31,859 bases of DNA from an uncultured Opitutia bacterium (GTDB lineage Bacteria; Verrucomicrobiota; Verrucomicrobiia; Opitutales; UBA953), in NCBI GenBank assembly GCA_903895475.1, contig CAITUF010000298.1:1-31859 (forward strand), written 5' to 3'. Below, piece after piece: positions 31,105-31,859 of the stretch. The position numbers were made by a program, and so were the translations under genes. How positions within the stretch are numbered: the first letter of the stretch is position 1; every line of letters starts with the position of its first letter. Below the pieces are notes generated by a model. It was not told where the DNA came from and ran no database searches. It saw only the letters and a list, made by a program, of their open reading frames with translations.

Positions 31105-31859
31105 ATGAAACCAATCAAGTTCTGCCTGGCCGTCCTCATTGCTTGCTTGGCTACTGTCTCCGCCGAGGCCGCTCCTGTCTCGATTTTTGACGGCAAGTCC
31201 CTCGCGGGTTGGGAAGGCGATTTGACGTGGTGGCGCGTGCAGGACGGTGAAATCCGCGGTGGGTCCTTTGAACGTACGGTCACCAAGAATCAGTTCCTCG
31301 CGACCGAGAAGCAGTATCAAAACTTTGACCTGCGCCTGAAGTTGCGCCTCACGGGCACGGGCTTCGTCAACAGCGGTGTCCAGATCCGCAGCGTTCGCGT
31401 GCCCAACAACACGGAGATGAGCGGTTACCAAATCGACTATGGTCCTGGTTGGTATGGCAAAATCTACGATGAGAGCCGCCGCAACAAGGTCATCGCCGAT
31501 TCGGCGGACCCCAAGGCCGTCGTCGCCGCCATCAAGGCCGGTGAATGGAACGAGTACCGCATTCTCGCTGAGGGCCGTCGTATCCGCACGTGGGTCAATG
31601 GCGTGCCCGCGCTCGATTACACCGAGGCTGACCTGACCATCGCGACCGATGGGAAGATCGGCCTGCAGATCCACTCCGGCGGCAAGGCCGAGGTGCAGGT
31701 GAAGGATATCGCCATCGAGGAGCTGCCGGCGACGCCGGCCGAGATGACTTGGGAGAAGGTGGTGACCGCAACGCCCGCTAAAGCTGCGGCCGCCCCGAAG
31801 AAGAAGGACACCACCTATAACGATGTCCAAGGGACGCGTCGTTCCGCCGAGGAGCAGCA
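31105..31859 (+). CDS. DUF1080 (3-keto-disaccharide hydrolase-like) protein, cut by window end
   Basis: ATG at 31105 opens a frame with no stop before the edge, giving at least 251 residues. A Sec signal (FCLAVLIACLATVSAEA) is followed by a DUF1080 jelly-roll domain: SIFDGKSLAGWEG, NFDLRLKLRL, NSGVQIRS, GEWNEYRILAEG, and IGLQIHSGGKAEVQVKDI. Members of this family include 3-keto-disaccharide hydrolases, and Planctomycetes and Verrucomicrobia have many copies. After about residue 200 a Lys/Ala-rich linker begins (TPAKAAAAPKKKD), so another domain probably follows outside the window. A TTGAGG-N16-TAGGGT pair about 30 bases before the ATG may be the promoter. Confidence 0.9.
   Translation, partial: MKPIKFCLAVLIACLATVSAEAAPVSIFDGKSLAGWEGDLTWWRVQDGEIRGGSFERTVTKNQFLATEKQYQNFDLRLKLRLTGTGFVNSGVQIRSVRVPNNTEMSGYQIDYGPGWYGKIYDESRRNKVIADSADPKAVVAAIKAGEWNEYRILAEGRRIRTWVNGVPALDYTEADLTIATDGKIGLQIHSGGKAEVQVKDIAIEELPATPAEMTWEKVVTATPAKAAAAPKKKDTTYNDVQGTRRSAEEQ

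Noticed and set aside
30916..31830. Minus-strand frame of 304 codons at the right end
   Set aside because: It is opposite the DUF1080 gene and the sufT start; the plus strand has a signal peptide and DUF1080 motifs.

Overview
The window reads as a GC-rich bacterial chromosome, most likely from the Verrucomicrobiota (PVC superphylum). This is inference from gene content. It carries an mcsA-mcsB pair, a bL28 with the extra loop I remember from chlamydial L28, a start of a DUF1080-type sugar hydrolase, secreted propeller and jelly-roll proteins, FabV, and almost no Shine-Dalgarno sequences. It looks like core genome: I see no insertion sequence, integrase, phage gene or CRISPR array, and no gap between genes reaches 300 bases.

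Layout. 1-2840: the tail of an unknown gene, a Tat-exported FAD oxidoreductase, and a minus-strand pair (DEDDy exonuclease, then a thioredoxin-fold 2Fe-2S ferredoxin). 2951-4180: tRNA-Ala(GGC), facing an unrecognised secreted Lys/Glu-rich protein across a two-way terminator. 4198-5736: ketosynthase plus acyl carrier protein. 5835-7396: mcsA-mcsB (protein-arginine phosphorylation). 7409-11523: nusA-infB-rbfA on the minus strand, with a leader hairpin that looks like an attenuator. 11713-13389: ettA. 13379-19165: a tightly overlapped minus-strand operon mfd, a SurA-like isomerase, and malQ. 19281-21968: a secreted propeller protein facing an esterase plus a DUF1826-like protein. 22020-24000: fabV coupled to an orphan parA. 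24121-27452: aminotransferase, rpmB, dgkA (opposite strand), rpoZ, smpB and trmL. 27576-30961: a secreted jelly-roll protein facing sufT-hemW-eamA, joined by TGATG overlaps. 31105-end: a DUF1080 protein cut by the window edge.

How they work together. Much of the window serves gene expression and its quality control: NusA, IF2, RbfA, EttA, omega, bL28, SmpB, TrmL, Mfd and McsAB. Lipid metabolism forms a second theme (FabF-like, ACP, FabV, DgkA). Metal cofactor handling forms a third (SufT, HemW, ferredoxin, possibly the DUF1826-like protein). The secreted FAD enzyme, esterase, propeller, jelly-roll and DUF1080 proteins fit a polysaccharide-degrading lifestyle.

I did not find an obviously new multi-gene defence or mobile system. 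The most interesting signals are regulatory: the nusA leader terminator, a recurrent CTTGCC-N3-G-run-T motif before ettA, rpoZ and mcsA, a perfect hairpin abutting the rpoZ start, a palindrome before fabV, and a degenerate repeat patch after trmL. At protein level, the DUF1826-like protein shows an HxD...H...R arrangement typical of Fe(II)/2-oxoglutarate oxygenases.
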